Assembly: GCA_002417975.1 (NCBI GenBank)
Contig: DIDE01000037.1
Location: 1-36,222, forward strand
Source: Eggerthellaceae bacterium UBA5808
Lineage (GTDB): Bacteria; Actinomycetota; Coriobacteriia; Coriobacteriales; Eggerthellaceae
Length of the DNA stretch: 36,222 bases
Direction: 5' to 3'
Position 1 is the first letter of the stretch; the number at the start of each line of letters is the position of its first letter. Below, in pieces: positions 1 to 8,008 of the stretch. The translations under genes were made by a program, and so were the position numbers. The notes below the pieces were generated by a model. That model saw only the letters and a list, made by a program, of their open reading frames with translations. It searched no databases and was not told the DNA's origin.

Positions 1-365
1 GCTAATGATCCTACGACGGGGAGGATCCCTCATGCGGCTCCACGCTTTGGCTTGCCAAAACGTTTTGAGAGCGTATCAGCAAACGAACCGATAGGTCCCT
101 TTCGCGTTGATCGGCCAAAGGACATTTCTTCGATAACGCCTGATGCGGCGATAAGAAAGAGGAAAATGAAGTAGGGGATAAGGAATGTTGCTCCACCGTA
201 CTTAGAAACACGCATGGGGAACATCCAGATATTTCCCATGCCGACGGCGGATCCGACACAGGCAAGAATGAATCCCCACTTGGATTGAAAACTATCTCGT
301 ACTGCGTTTTCGACGGTCCCCCTAACTCCCGTGCTGCGATGTTCAGATGTATGTTGAGAACCCAT
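1..365 (-). pseudogene. Sodium:neurotransmitter symporter (TnaT-like), 5' part, interrupted by in-frame TGA
   Basis: This is the N-terminal part of an NSS/SNF-family Na+-coupled amino-acid transporter. An ATG at 363-365 follows a good ribosome site (AGAAAGGA) and fits better than the TTG 16 codons upstream. The family's first membrane helix is clear: GSAVGMGNIWMFP, with the unwound NxWxFP substrate/sodium segment, followed by KYGGATFLIPYFIFLF and a conserved Glu region. The frame meets TGA at 30-32 after about 111 residues. Beyond it the same frame continues to the window edge with GILPVVGSL, which matches the expected start of the next membrane segment. The gene is therefore probably a nonsense-interrupted copy, or carries a base error. 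It lies downstream of tryptophanase on the same strand, and NSS proteins paired with tnaA can be tryptophan importers (TnaT of Symbiobacterium), so tryptophan uptake is the inferred original role. Confidence 0.62.
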
Positions 366-398
366 GGTGGTCCTTTCTATAGGATGGGCTGAGTCCTC

Positions 399-442
399 TA
401 TGCCTGCAGACAAACGTTGTTATAGCGAATGCTGCAGGCATA
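399..442 (-). repeat. 11-bp perfect inverted repeat between tnaA and the transporter gene
   Basis: TATGCCTGCAG at 399-409 is repeated exactly inverted at 432-442 around a 22-nt loop. It lies in the 173-nt spacer between the tryptophanase stop and the transporter start. No T-run follows on the minus strand, so it is not a classical terminator. It could shape differential expression or mRNA stability within a tnaA-transporter transcript, or be an operator. Confidence 0.5.
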
Positions 443-538
443 GTATGTGGTCATCTATCGGCGCCGCTACGTTATGGGAAATAGAGACGCGCAATGTTAA
501 ACCGTCACCGAAGGGCGTCGATGTAACTGTCTTTTCCG

Positions 539-1924
539 TTATTTGACAGGTGCAAGCGATGCTTGGAAATGCCGTAGAATCGGGGGCTCCCAAGTAATAC
601 GGTATCCATGCTTAACCTGCTCACGCTGCTGCCATGTGGTGTTGATAGCTTCGATAACCATATCATAGTGGCTTTGTGTGTAGACACGGCGTGGGATTGC
701 AAGGCGAGTAAACTCATTAATGGAATGAAGCTGTTCACCGGTGTCAGGATCGTTCCCCATCATGTAAGAGCCGATATCGCATGCGCGCAGTCCGCATTCC
801 TTGTAGAGCTCAATAGCTAGGGTCTGCCCAGGGAACTCATAATAGGGAATGTGCGGATAGAACTTCTTTGCATCAAGGAATATACCGTGTCCACCCGCAG
901 GGCTCTGATAAGGAATTCCATATTCATCAAGACGATCGCCAATGTAATTCATTACGCCAATGCGGGAGCGGAGCCAATCTTCGTCCATACCTTCCTCAAG
1001 GCCGACGGCTAGACATTCAAGATCGCGCCCGTTTAATCCTCCATAGGTGTAGAAGCCTTCAAAACAGATGCAATTTGCTTTGATCTTAAGAATGAATGGA
1101 GCATCACCATCTTTTACGCCAATGATTCCACCCATGTTAACGATGGCGTCTTTCTTTGCAGACATGGTAAACGTATCGGCGCAATCGAAGAACGCCCGCG
1201 TAATCTCTTTGATGGACATATCTTTGCATGAGGGTTCACGCATTTTGACGAACATAGCATTTTCGGCGAATCGTGCAGCATCAATGTTAAGGAGGATATC
1301 GTACTTCTTGCAGATTGCATGTACCTCGCGCATGTTTTGTAGCGAGACCGGTTGTCCGCCAGCAGAATTATTTGTAATGGTCATGACAACCATACCGATA
1401 TTGTCTGCTCCGTGTTCGTCGATAAGCTTTTCCATGCGCTCGATATCCATATTGCCTTTAAAGGGTGCCCGCAGTGAGGAATCCGATGCTTCGGGGTTGC
1501 ATGCTTCGAGGCAACGAGCACCGGCAAGTTCGACATGCGCACGCGTTGTGTCAAAGAATAGGTTTGAAATTGCAAAGGATCCTTTGCTCAAAAACGTAGG
1601 GAAGAGAACCTTTTCTGCAGCACGTCCCTGATGAACAGGTTGAATGTAATCATAGTTAAAAATATCGCGTGCGGTATCAAGTAGATGATAGTAGCTACGT
1701 GATCCTGCATAAGCCTCATCACCTAAAAGCAGCGCCGACCACTGGCGCTGACTCATGGCTCCTGTTCCGGAATCGGAAAGGGTATCGATGAATACGTCAT
1801 CACTTCGCAAGCGGAACATATTGTAATCTGCTTGTGCGATTGCTGCCTCGCGCTCGCCGCGCGTGGTCATCCGGATTGGCTCGACCATTTTAATGCGGTA
1901 GGGTTCGGGTACGAAAGTAGCCAT
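539..1924 (-). CDS. tnaA: Tryptophanase (tryptophan indole-lyase)
   Basis: This PLP-dependent beta-eliminating lyase splits L-tryptophan into indole, pyruvate and ammonia in the cytosol. The 461 residues match the family length. The PLP lysine is K258 in MSAKKDA, within the expected block between NIDAARFAENA and NMGGIIG. Tyrosine phenol-lyase is the close alternative. Three sites favour tryptophanase: SRSYY near residue 75, a hydrophobic residue (ACDIGS) where phenol-lyases have the substrate-binding Arg, and RHF near the C terminus where they have RFF. The start ATG follows a strong AGGAGA. A TATAAT -10 lies about 80 nt upstream. The transporter gene downstream suggests a tryptophan catabolic operon. 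I found no tnaC-like leader peptide with a Trp codon in the short leader. Confidence 0.95.
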   Translation of the reverse strand: MATFVPEPYRIKMVEPIRMTTRGEREAAIAQADYNMFRLRSDDVFIDTLSDSGTGAMSQRQWSALLLGDEAYAGSRSYYHLLDTARDIFNYDYIQPVHQGRAAEKVLFPTFLSKGSFAISNLFFDTTRAHVELAGARCLEACNPEASDSSLRAPFKGNMDIERMEKLIDEHGADNIGMVVMTITNNSAGGQPVSLQNMREVHAICKKYDILLNIDAARFAENAMFVKMREPSCKDMSIKEITRAFFDCADTFTMSAKKDAIVNMGGIIGVKDGDAPFILKIKANCICFEGFYTYGGLNGRDLECLAVGLEEGMDEDWLRSRIGVMNYIGDRLDEYGIPYQSPAGGHGIFLDAKKFYPHIPYYEFPGQTLAIELYKECGLRACDIGSYMMGNDPDTGEQLHSINEFTRLAIPRRVYTQSHYDMVIEAINTTWQQREQVKHGYRITWEPPILRHFQASLAPVK

Positions 1925-2002
1925 GGAGTCTCCTGTCTGACGAGCCGATAGACAGCGGTGGCGGCATCGTGCCTATGGCTGACGTCGAAGCGTTTCGAGG
2001 GG

Positions 2003-2033
2003 ATTATAGGCGGGATGGTTAGCGTGAAGTCAA
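2003..2033 (-). promoter_or_regulatory. Putative tnaA promoter
   Basis: On the minus strand a perfect TATAAT (2003-2008) is preceded at 19 nt by TTGACT (2028-2033). The spacer is longer than ideal, so the -35 assignment is weaker than the -10. Transcription would start near 1996, leaving a leader of about 70 nt before the ATG. Confidence 0.5.
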
Positions 2034-2137
2034 GAACGAACATCACATTTCTCTGTCCCTTGGGTATCTTTGCATCTATACCTGTATGACCTTGTCAAGA
2101 TAAGAAAACCGATAGTGTTCAACGATTTGCTTAACAT

Positions 2138-2279
2138 CCGTTTGCCGTTGGTAAACGGTCTTTATGTGCGCGTGAGACAACGTGCACTATATGAATAGAT
2201 TTCCGTACGTATATACGCCTGTTGCGCATGCGCGCAACAAAGGCTTGCGTGCAAGAGAATGAGTCCAATGTCTCATTGG
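2138..2279. repeat. Cluster of short inverted repeats upstream of tnaA
   Basis: The non-coding stretch between tnaA and the pheS leader is rich in dyads. CCGTTT(9 nt)AAACGG lies at 2138-2158. The palindrome CGTATATACG lies at 2208-2217. GTTGCGC-ATGC-GCGCAAC lies at 2221-2238, CTTGC-GT-GCAAG at about 2244-2255, and CCAATG-TCT-CATTGG at 2265-2279. They sit 100-250 nt upstream of the tnaA promoter and ahead of the pheS leader, so they are candidate operators or catabolite-regulation sites. No regulator family is recognised. I see no credible gene between 1925 and 2400. Confidence 0.4.
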
Positions 2280-2403
2280 GCAGGGTTGGTTATCACCGCT
2301 ATGGCGTTTTACGCTACAATGAGCGCTTATCCGCCAATTGAATAGTTATGATATTCATTCATGAAGTCTTTCGGATTGTGCTTTCATACACTATACTGCT
2401 GAA

Positions 2404-2788
2404 CTACATTGAAAAACGTATAGAGGCGAAGACGAAGATAGTATCACGGTTGATGCGTGCTCCAGAGAAGAATCCCTTGGCTGAAAGGATTTGCACGTTG
2501 ACGTGATGCGGTTCACTTTATCAGCTGCATGACGGAAAATCCCATCAGTGTATATGCTTCTGGCTGTAACGGAAGCGTAAGAGCATGGCTTAGACTTTAG
2601 CAACCTGTTCTAATGTGCATAAGGGGACGTGTAGGCTATGCCGGGTGTTCCCGTTACAGAACAGATAAGTGGATAGAGTTTATTCATTAAGAATGGTAAT
2701 TTTCTTAGTGAATGCATACTCTGTCAACCAGGGTGGTACCGCGAGAGTCTCTTCTCGTCCTTGGACAAGGACGTGGAGAGATTTTTTT
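2404..2788 (+). promoter_or_regulatory. T-box riboswitch (Phe specific) of pheST
   Basis: A T-box leader senses uncharged tRNA and relieves termination. The diagnostic T-box sequence AACCAGGGTGGTACCGCG is at 2726-2743, directly before a terminator. Upstream are stem I hallmarks: an AGTA-containing internal-loop motif (GAAGATAGTA), CCAGAGA followed by TGGCTGAAAGG as the distal loop elements, and a candidate specifier TTC at 2512-2514 followed by A. UUC is a phenylalanine codon, which agrees with the downstream gene. A TATACT -10 at 2392-2397 gives an approximate start, but its -35 is poor. The exact 5' limit is an estimate. Confidence 0.88.
2748..2788 (+). terminator. Regulated intrinsic terminator of the pheS T-box
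   Basis: TCTCTTCTCGTCCTTG (2748-2763) pairs with CAAGGACGTGGAGAGA (2766-2781) in 14 of 16 positions and is followed by seven T residues. It directly follows the T-box sequence, so the two can form mutually exclusive terminator and antiterminator structures. Confidence 0.9.
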
Positions 2789-2807
2789 ATGGCGAAAGGC
2801 GGATTAT

Positions 2808-3869
2808 ATGGCGGTTATCGACGAAATTAATGAAGTTCGTACGCGTGCGCTTGCGGATATCGAATCGGCTCAGGGTACCGACGCTCTTGATACGGTACGT
2901 GTTGACGTGCTCGGTAAATCTGGAGCACTTACTCATTATTTACGATCCATGGGGTCAATCCCTGCAGGAGATCGTGCGATTGTAGGTAAGACGCTCAATA
3001 GCGTAAGGGATGAGGTCGAAACGGCCTTACAACATAAGCATGATGCGCTCGCTTCCGCCGAGCTTGATCAGTCGATGGCTCAGGGTGCTGTTGATATTAC
3101 GCTTCCTGGACGTGCACAACAGGTTGGTACGCGTCATCTTATCAGCGGCATTATCGATGAGATTACCGACATCTTCCGTGGTATCGGTTACAGCGTTGCA
3201 AGTGGTACCGAAGTCGAAACCGACTACTATAATTTCGAGGCGCTTAATACGCCGCCTGATCATCCAGCTCGTGGTATGCAAGACACGTTCTATGTTGTTG
3301 ATCAGACAGGCGAACATTCATCAGTTCGTGGCGAATCAGACGTGCTCCTGCGTACTCAGACGAGTGGTGTTCAGGCCCACACAATGGAGGACCAAAAGCC
3401 GCCTATCTACATTGTTGCTCCTGGCAAGGTTTATCGTCGCGACGTTGCTGACCCGAGCCATCTTCCTCAGTTCAATCAGATTGAAGGACTCGTTGTCGAC
3501 AAGGGAATCACGTTTGGCGATCTGCGCGGTACGCTCGATTATGTGTGTAAACAAATCTTTGGTGAGGATCGCGAAACGCGGTTTAGACCTCATTATTTCC
3601 CCTTTACCGAGCCATCTGCCGAAGTTGATGTCAGCTGCGGTATCTGTCATGGCAAAGGTTGCCGTTTTTGCAAGGGAACCGGCTGGGTCGAAGTTCTTGG
3701 CTGTGGCATGGTTGACCCTAATGTGTTCGGATATGCAGACATTGATCCAGAAGTTTATTCGGGATTTGCCTTTGGCATGGGTGCCGAGCGTATTGCCTGC
3801 TTAAAATATAACGTTCCCGATCTGCGCATGCTCCTTGCGGGTGATATGCGTTTCCTCCGTCAGTTCTAA
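2808..3869 (+). CDS. pheS: Phenylalanine-tRNA ligase alpha subunit
   Basis: This is the catalytic class II subunit that activates phenylalanine and charges tRNA-Phe as part of an alpha2-beta2 enzyme. The ATG at 2808 (MAVIDEINEV) follows AAAGGCGG and gives 353 residues, the usual length. The open frame runs further upstream, but only through the T-box terminator, so that extension is not coding. An N-terminal coiled coil (about residues 1-90) is followed by the catalytic core: motif 2 (RPHYFPFTEPSAEVDVS) and motif 3 (GFAFGMGAERIACLKY). Between them is a four-cysteine zinc-ribbon-like insert (CGICHGKGCRFCKGTGW), seen in many bacterial PheS. pheT follows after a 169-nt spacer, and both should be under T-box control. 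Confidence 0.97.
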   Translation: MAVIDEINEVRTRALADIESAQGTDALDTVRVDVLGKSGALTHYLRSMGSIPAGDRAIVGKTLNSVRDEVETALQHKHDALASAELDQSMAQGAVDITLPGRAQQVGTRHLISGIIDEITDIFRGIGYSVASGTEVETDYYNFEALNTPPDHPARGMQDTFYVVDQTGEHSSVRGESDVLLRTQTSGVQAHTMEDQKPPIYIVAPGKVYRRDVADPSHLPQFNQIEGLVVDKGITFGDLRGTLDYVCKQIFGEDRETRFRPHYFPFTEPSAEVDVSCGICHGKGCRFCKGTGWVEVLGCGMVDPNVFGYADIDPEVYSGFAFGMGAERIACLKYNVPDLRMLLAGDMRFLRQF

Positions 3870-4038
3870 AACGGATGTATTGGTTCGCGCAGCATGTTAT
3901 TAGTAGATTGCTTGCTGTGCATGGGAAAGAGAGTAAGGTGCATCGGCTCAATGACGGACGTCAATGTCGAAGGCGCATAGGCTGCAAAGCTGTTCTTTGA
4001 TGTGCGTGCATCTTGCCGAGAGAGATAGGAATGAATCA

Positions 4039-6501
4039 ATGAAGGTATCGCTTAAATGGTTGCGTGAATATGTCGAAGTACCTGATGATAATAAGGCGCT
4101 ATGTGACAAGCTTGATCTGACGGGAACAGGTGTAGAAGGTGCCGACGAAAAAGGTGCTTCGTTCTCGAACGTAGTTGTCGGCCAGATTCTTGCTAAAGAA
4201 CATCATCCCAACTCAGATCATATGTGGGTCTGCTCTGTAGATGTAGGGGATCATAATCTTGGTGATGACGGATCGCCTGCACCATTGCAGATTGTGTGTG
4301 GTGCTCAGAATTTTAAAGCACTGGATAAAATAGCTGTTGCGCTTGTTGGCGCTCAACTTCCTGGTGACGTCAAAATCAAAAAGAGTAAGCTCCGTGGTAT
4401 TAAGAGCTGTGGAATGAACTGTTCTTCTCGGGAACTGGGATTGGGCGCGGAGAGCGATGGAATTATGATTCTCCCCGAAGATGCTCCTATTGGTGTCGAT
4501 TTTGCTGATTATCTCGATTTAACCGATACAGTTCTAGATTTGGAAATCACGCCTAATCGCCCTGATTGTTTGTCGATGGAAGGTATGGCGCGCGAAGTTG
4601 GCGCTATCTATCGTGAGTCCGTGGCAGATGTATGCACAGACTACACGCTTGAAGAAAACGGCCAAGCGACCGATGAATTGGTCGATGTATCGGTTAAAGA
4701 TCCAGATCGCTGCTTACGGTATGCAGCTCGTGTTATTGATGGTATCAAAGTTGGACCGAGTCCTGATTGGATGGTTGAGCGCCTAACCGCTGCTGGTATG
4801 CGATCAATCAACAATGTTGTGGATGCTACAAATTACGTATTGATGCTTTTGGGGCAGCCGCTTCATGCATTCGACTTTGATAAGGTCGACAAAACGGGTT
4901 CACGTGCTCAAATTATCGTCCGTGCTGCTGCCGATGGTGAGCATTTGACGACGCTTGACGGCGAAGATCGAACGTTGTCATCTGATATGACGGTTATCGC
5001 ATCGCCTCAGCGTCCATTGGCACTCGCTGGCGTAATGGGTGGACTCGATTCTGAGGTCACCGATCAAACGACATCGATCATGCTCGAAACTGCCGTGTTT
5101 GATGCTGCACATACGAGCCGAACGAGCCGTAATCTGGGACTTATGAGCGAAAGCTCAATACGCTATGAGCGTAAGGTTGATGCAGCAGCAGTTGAACGTA
5201 ATGCGGATTTTGCCGCAGCACTCATTGTCGCGCTATGCGGGGGCTCTGCATCAAAAGGCCTTATCGATTGGTATCCACAGCCAGTATCTCCTTGCGACTT
5301 GCGGTTTAGAATGCCGCGTTTTTGTAAGATGATGGGTGCTGATATTCCTCGTGCCGAAGCTGAGGATATTCTGACGCGTCTTGGATGCAAAGTCTCCGAT
5401 GCAGGTGATGATACGATGCGTGTTATCGCACCAACATATCGTCCTGATCTTGAACGCGAGATCGATCTGTATGAAGAAGTATTGCGCCTATACGGAATGG
5501 CAAAGATTCCGCGCACCTTGCCAGGTGGGCGTGGTCGCGTGGGACGTAAGAGTCGTCACGAAAAGATTATCGATCGTTTACATACGACATTGCAAGCGTG
5601 TGGCCTCAACGAGACAATGACCTATTCGTTTGCGGGAGAAGATGACCTGATCAAATTGCGCATGGATCCGAGCGTGAAGGATCATGCGGTTCACGTTATC
5701 AACCCTATTAATGCGGATCAATCAGTAATGCGTCAGAGTATCATTCCTGGTTTGCTGCGGAGCGTTGCGTTTAATCAACATCATGATTGCGAAAATGTTC
5801 AGCTGTACGAAATCGGTAATGTATTTACTTCCCACGAGGGACGTAAACTTCCTCGTGAGCAGCAAAAACTTGCTGGTGTGCTCGTGGGATCAATGGCAAA
5901 TGCTCAATGGAATCGCCCTGCAACGCCGTTTGATTTCTTTGATGGCAAAGGCGTGCTCGAAGCAATTGCTCGGGAACTGGCGTTGCCAAAAGTTCGCTTT
6001 AAAGCAGCTGACGCTGATAAAACTCCATTCCTCCAACCTGGACGTGCTGCATACCTTATTGCTGGGGGAGCGACCATAGGTTGGGTCGGAGAGATTCACC
6101 CACTTGCTGTTAAGGCATTTGAGGCTGAAGCTCCCGTTGTGGCGTTTGAGCTTGACATCGATCATCTTGAAGCATCGACGCGTCCTTCACGGGATTATCA
6201 CGATGTCTCAGAATTCCCTGCAGTGAGAACCGATATTGCTTTCGTTGTTGACGAAGGGGTTACGGCTGAACAGATGATGCAACGTATTACGTCTGCTGGT
6301 GGGAAAATCTTAGATGATGTACAACTCTTTGATATCTATCGCGATGAAGAGCGCCTGGGAGCTGGCAAGAAATCGATGGCGTTTGCTTTGGTATGGCGCG
6401 CACTCGATAGAACGCTGAAGGGCGCTGAGGTCGATAAGGCTCAGGCGAAGCTTATTACTAAGGTAGGAAAAGCGACAGGAGCAGAGGTTCGTGCTCGGTA
6501 G
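4039..6501 (+). CDS. pheT: Phenylalanine-tRNA ligase beta subunit
   Basis: This is the editing and tRNA-binding subunit of PheRS. The ATG at 4039 (MKVSLKWLREYVEV) has AGGA 8 nt upstream and gives 820 residues, typical for the family. The longer frame opening at 3964 adds a non-homologous N terminus and was not used. Visible parts in order are an EMAP-type tRNA-binding domain (about 40-155), the B3/B4 editing domain (through LGQPLHAFDFDKV and TLDGEDRTL), the B5 domain, a degenerate class II core, and a C-terminal anticodon-binding FDX-ACB domain (FPAVRTDIAFVVDE to the end). It is co-transcribed with pheS and a hairpin follows the stop. Confidence 0.97.
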   Translation: MKVSLKWLREYVEVPDDNKALCDKLDLTGTGVEGADEKGASFSNVVVGQILAKEHHPNSDHMWVCSVDVGDHNLGDDGSPAPLQIVCGAQNFKALDKIAVALVGAQLPGDVKIKKSKLRGIKSCGMNCSSRELGLGAESDGIMILPEDAPIGVDFADYLDLTDTVLDLEITPNRPDCLSMEGMAREVGAIYRESVADVCTDYTLEENGQATDELVDVSVKDPDRCLRYAARVIDGIKVGPSPDWMVERLTAAGMRSINNVVDATNYVLMLLGQPLHAFDFDKVDKTGSRAQIIVRAAADGEHLTTLDGEDRTLSSDMTVIASPQRPLALAGVMGGLDSEVTDQTTSIMLETAVFDAAHTSRTSRNLGLMSESSIRYERKVDAAAVERNADFAAALIVALCGGSASKGLIDWYPQPVSPCDLRFRMPRFCKMMGADIPRAEAEDILTRLGCKVSDAGDDTMRVIAPTYRPDLEREIDLYEEVLRLYGMAKIPRTLPGGRGRVGRKSRHEKIIDRLHTTLQACGLNETMTYSFAGEDDLIKLRMDPSVKDHAVHVINPINADQSVMRQSIIPGLLRSVAFNQHHDCENVQLYEIGNVFTSHEGRKLPREQQKLAGVLVGSMANAQWNRPATPFDFFDGKGVLEAIARELALPKVRFKAADADKTPFLQPGRAAYLIAGGATIGWVGEIHPLAVKAFEAEAPVVAFELDIDHLEASTRPSRDYHDVSEFPAVRTDIAFVVDEGVTAEQMMQRITSAGGKILDDVQLFDIYRDEERLGAGKKSMAFALVWRALDRTLKGAEVDKAQAKLITKVGKATGAEVRAR

Positions 6502-6508
6502 TGAAAAA

Positions 6509-6535
6509 GCCAATGCTATTTCGTATAGCATTGGC
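6509..6535 (+). terminator. Hairpin after pheT, probable terminator
   Basis: GCCAATGCTAT (6509-6519) and ATAGCATTGGC (6525-6535) form a perfect 11-bp stem with a 5-nt loop, 7 nt after the pheT stop. The following CCGGTTTAATT is only weakly T-rich, so efficiency is uncertain. Confidence 0.7.
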
Positions 6536-6644
6536 CCGGTTTAATTCGGCATTAGGACATTAGGCTTCACACACAGTAATGTTGAACTTTGATTGTCACA
6601 GTATCAAGTTCTTTCCGTTCTTGGTCTGAATGTTTGTTCTTTAC

Positions 6645-6759
6645 GTAGCGGAGGATGATTCATAATTACTAGTAGATGCGAGTGATTTATGCGGATGATC
6701 GGGGCATGTTACAAACCTGAAACATTCATCCTCTACACTTTCGCTACTACACGTATTAT
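6645..6759 (+). promoter_or_regulatory. Large inverted repeat and possible promoter upstream of the glutamate synthase operon
   Basis: The 277-nt gap before the operon has no gene. GTAGCG-GAGGATGA (6645-6658) is complementary to TCATCCTC (6726-6733) and, after an 8-nt bulge, CGCTAC (6742-6747), enclosing about 67 nt. Inside it, ATGTT and AACAT can form a smaller arm. A weak promoter (TCTACA, 16-nt spacer, TATTAT at 6754-6759) overlaps the right arm. The element could be an RNA fold from an upstream start or a DNA site bound by a nitrogen regulator. I do not recognise it as a known riboswitch. Confidence 0.35.
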
Positions 6760-6812
6760 GGGTAGTGCTGCCCTGCGACAGTGTTGGTCATACGAAAGGT
6801 AAGGTGTGTTGT

Positions 6813-8006
6813 ATGGTTCCACGTGAAGGAGATGTCAGAATCCCTTCTGGTTGCGCCATCTCGGGCATCATGGATCGAAGCGGTACCCGTCACGATGGGA
6901 CTGATATCCTTAAATCCATCGCGCTCATGCATGATCGCTCCAATGGTTTGGGCGGAGGATTTGCGGCGTATGGCATTTACCCCGATTATCATGATTTTTA
7001 CGCGTTTCATGTTTTCTATGACACGCGTGAGGCACGGTCGGAGACAGAATCGTTTTTGAACGATTGCTTTTTATGCGAAAAACAAGAACGTATTCCAACC
7101 GATGAAACGGTGCGATCGATTAAGAATCCGCCGCGTATTTGGCGTTACTTTTTGCAGCCGAATCCGCATAAGCTAGCGGCTACGGAATACGATGAGGCTG
7201 AATTCACTATGAAGGCAGTCTTTTATATAAACTCCCAAATCAAGGGTGCATTTGTCGCTTCTTCTGGTAAAGATATGGGCGCGTTTAAGGGCGTTGGATA
7301 TCCAGAAGATATTGGCGAGTTCTATCGCATCCAAGATTACAAAGCATGGCTGTGGACTGCTCATGGTAGATTCCCAACTAATACCCCAGGATGGTGGGGC
7401 GGAGCTCATCCTTTCACATTGTTGAACTGGTCGATTGTTCATAATGGCGAGATATCAAGTTATGACACGAATCGCCGCTATGTTGAGCAATTTGGCTATG
7501 AGTGCACGCTGCAGACTGATACCGAAGTTATTACCTATCTGTTTGACCTGCTTGCGCGTCGCCATGGTTTTTCCCAAGAGATGGCTGCACATATTATGAC
7601 TGCTCCATCATGGGACGATATCGATCGCATGGATCCGCAACAATCGGCATATGAAACCGCATTGCGCGTCGTCTACAGCAGCGCTCTGGTTAATGGTCCG
7701 TTTTCGATTATTCTCGGTTCTGAAGAGGGCATGCTTGCTCTTAATGACCGACTCAAGCTCCGTGCTCTTATGGCTGCCGAAAAAGGTTCTATGGTATATC
7801 TGGCAAGCGAACAAGCTGCGATTTCCGTGGTATGTCCGGATGCCGAAAACATGCGTTCGCTCGATGGTGGCGTTCCATTCGTCGTTCAGCTCGATGAAGT
7901 TGCTGAACGCAAGGCAAAAGAGTCGCCTGTTAACGAACCTGTTCCTAGTAAGTTGAAGGGGTCGCGGACGACAGCTCCCGTCAGTACGGATCGGAGAGGA
8001 GTGTAA
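6813..8006 (+). CDS. Split glutamate synthase, class II glutamine amidotransferase subunit
   Basis: This subunit corresponds to the N-terminal glutaminase domain of the glutamate synthase large subunit and should release ammonia from glutamine for the neighbouring synthase. The ATG at 6813 gives 397 residues starting MVPREGDVRIPSGCAISG. The conserved cysteine is C14, so the enzyme would need either removal of a short propeptide or use of an internal cysteine. Class II features include MHDRSNGLGGGFAAYG, HGRFPTNTPGWWGGAHPF, NWSIVHNGEISSY and QTDTEVITYLFDLLARRHG. The long extension beyond the glutaminase core matches stand-alone GltB1-type proteins of archaea and anaerobes. It is the first gene of the operon, with 2 nt before the next. 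A purF-type role is unlikely given the neighbours. Confidence 0.88.
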   Translation: MVPREGDVRIPSGCAISGIMDRSGTRHDGTDILKSIALMHDRSNGLGGGFAAYGIYPDYHDFYAFHVFYDTREARSETESFLNDCFLCEKQERIPTDETVRSIKNPPRIWRYFLQPNPHKLAATEYDEAEFTMKAVFYINSQIKGAFVASSGKDMGAFKGVGYPEDIGEFYRIQDYKAWLWTAHGRFPTNTPGWWGGAHPFTLLNWSIVHNGEISSYDTNRRYVEQFGYECTLQTDTEVITYLFDLLARRHGFSQEMAAHIMTAPSWDDIDRMDPQQSAYETALRVVYSSALVNGPFSIILGSEEGMLALNDRLKLRALMAAEKGSMVYLASEQAAISVVCPDAENMRSLDGGVPFVVQLDEVAERKAKESPVNEPVPSKLKGSRTTAPVSTDRRGV

Positions 8007-8008
8007 AC

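Noticed and set aside
30..32. Selenocysteine or TGA recoding in the transporter
   Set aside because: No family precedent for Sec at this position and no SECIS-like hairpin was recognised. TGA is an ordinary stop elsewhere here. A nonsense mutation or base error is simpler.
1068..1631. 187-codon open frame on the plus strand
   Set aside because: It is wholly antisense to tryptophanase, with no family-like features. It is a shadow of a well-supported gene.
1925..2000. TnaC-type leader peptide for tnaA
   Set aside because: The only short frame in the leader has no Trp codon and no tnaC-like pattern.
2712..2807. Upstream extension of pheS from an ATG at 2712
   Set aside because: The extension runs through the T-box sequence and its terminator. 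The ATG at 2808 has the ribosome site and matches PheS N termini.
3010..3804. 264-codon open frame on the plus strand
   Set aside because: It is a +1-frame shadow of pheS, with an Arg/Leu/Ser-rich composition and no ribosome site or motif.
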